Source of the DNA: Pelagibacterales bacterium SAG-MED37
GTDB lineage: Bacteria; Pseudomonadota; Alphaproteobacteria; Pelagibacterales; Pelagibacteraceae
DNA length: 40,657 nt
Assembly (NCBI GenBank): GCA_014653605.1
Contig: JACWEG010000007.1
Location: forward strand, 1-40,657
Reading direction: 5' to 3'
The stretch's first letter is position 1. Each line of letters opens with the position of its first letter. Position numbers and translations under genes: made by a program. Positions 40,633 through 40,657 of the stretch are shown here, piece by piece. The notes below the pieces were generated by a model, which saw only the letters and a list, made by a program, of their open reading frames with translations, did no database searches and was not told the origin of the DNA.

Positions 40633-40657
40633 GCTATATCTTAAGTTTTTATTTTTA

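Noticed and set aside
1-40657. CRISPR arrays, tRNA/rRNA genes, insertion sequences, prophage genes
   Set aside because: No spaced direct repeats of CRISPR type, no tRNA cloverleaf with TTCRA arm in any gap, and no transposase, integrase or phage structural motif were found.

Overview
The window is about 40.7 kb of very AT-rich (roughly 30% GC by eye), tightly packed bacterial DNA. It has short intergenic gaps, many 1-12 bp gene overlaps and Lys/Asn/Ile-rich proteins. The gene set points to an alphaproteobacterium of the SAR11 clade (Candidatus Pelagibacter or a close relative): a thiV-type symporter behind a very short TPP riboswitch, an aprM-aprB-aprA cluster, isocitrate lyase next to a RamB/PrpR-like regulator, amtB, a tripartite tricarboxylate (TTT) transporter and a DmdA-like GcvT-family protein. 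No rRNA, tRNA, insertion sequence, prophage or CRISPR array was seen.

Layout. (1) 1-8.75 kb is a catabolic locus: GYD protein, aldehyde dehydrogenase, a rhamnonate-dehydratase-type enolase-superfamily enzyme, a PdxA2-like dehydrogenase, a three-gene TTT transporter, a short-chain dehydrogenase and an FAH-family hydrolase. Dehydratase, SDR and FAH hydrolase match the non-phosphorylated (diketo) route that converts deoxy-sugar acids such as L-rhamnonate or L-fuconate to pyruvate and L-lactate. (2) 8.77-13.6 kb has ccdA, an azoreductase-like flavoprotein, a small unknown, the TPP riboswitch with thiV, and an ABC-2 exporter pair. (3) 13.6-17.3 kb has the DmdA-like protein and three surface-sugar or unknown genes. 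(4) 17.4-20.6 kb has aceA, an unlisted 53-aa gene, an intergenic region full of TTTACA repeats, the RamB-like regulator and a 54-aa membrane protein. (5) 20.6-25.3 kb has a DEAD-box helicase, rseP, HU, and amtB followed by an unexplained hairpin and a strong terminator. (6) 25.3-30.2 kb has a GT9 glycosyltransferase, an FkbM-like protein, rhodanese, an HCCA-isomerase-like protein, an ABA4-like protein, recX, an inositol-phosphatase-family gene and two small genes flanking it. (7) 30.3-36.8 kb has mnmA, a 27-aa very basic ORF, a Cys/Met-metabolism PLP enzyme, an MFS transporter, the pabB-pabA-pabC folate genes and a HIT protein. (8) 36.9-40.6 kb has aprM-aprB-aprA, an unknown 116-aa gene and a 44-aa membrane protein.

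The points most worth a second look are: the sugar-acid locus in a streamlined marine genome; a textbook intrinsic terminator buried in the first codons of tctB; the phased TTTACA array with an unrecognised small gene between aceA and its likely regulator; the long hairpin just after amtB; and several small proteins (27-56 aa) that are easily missed. All functions are inferred from motifs and family knowledge read by eye; no database search was possible.
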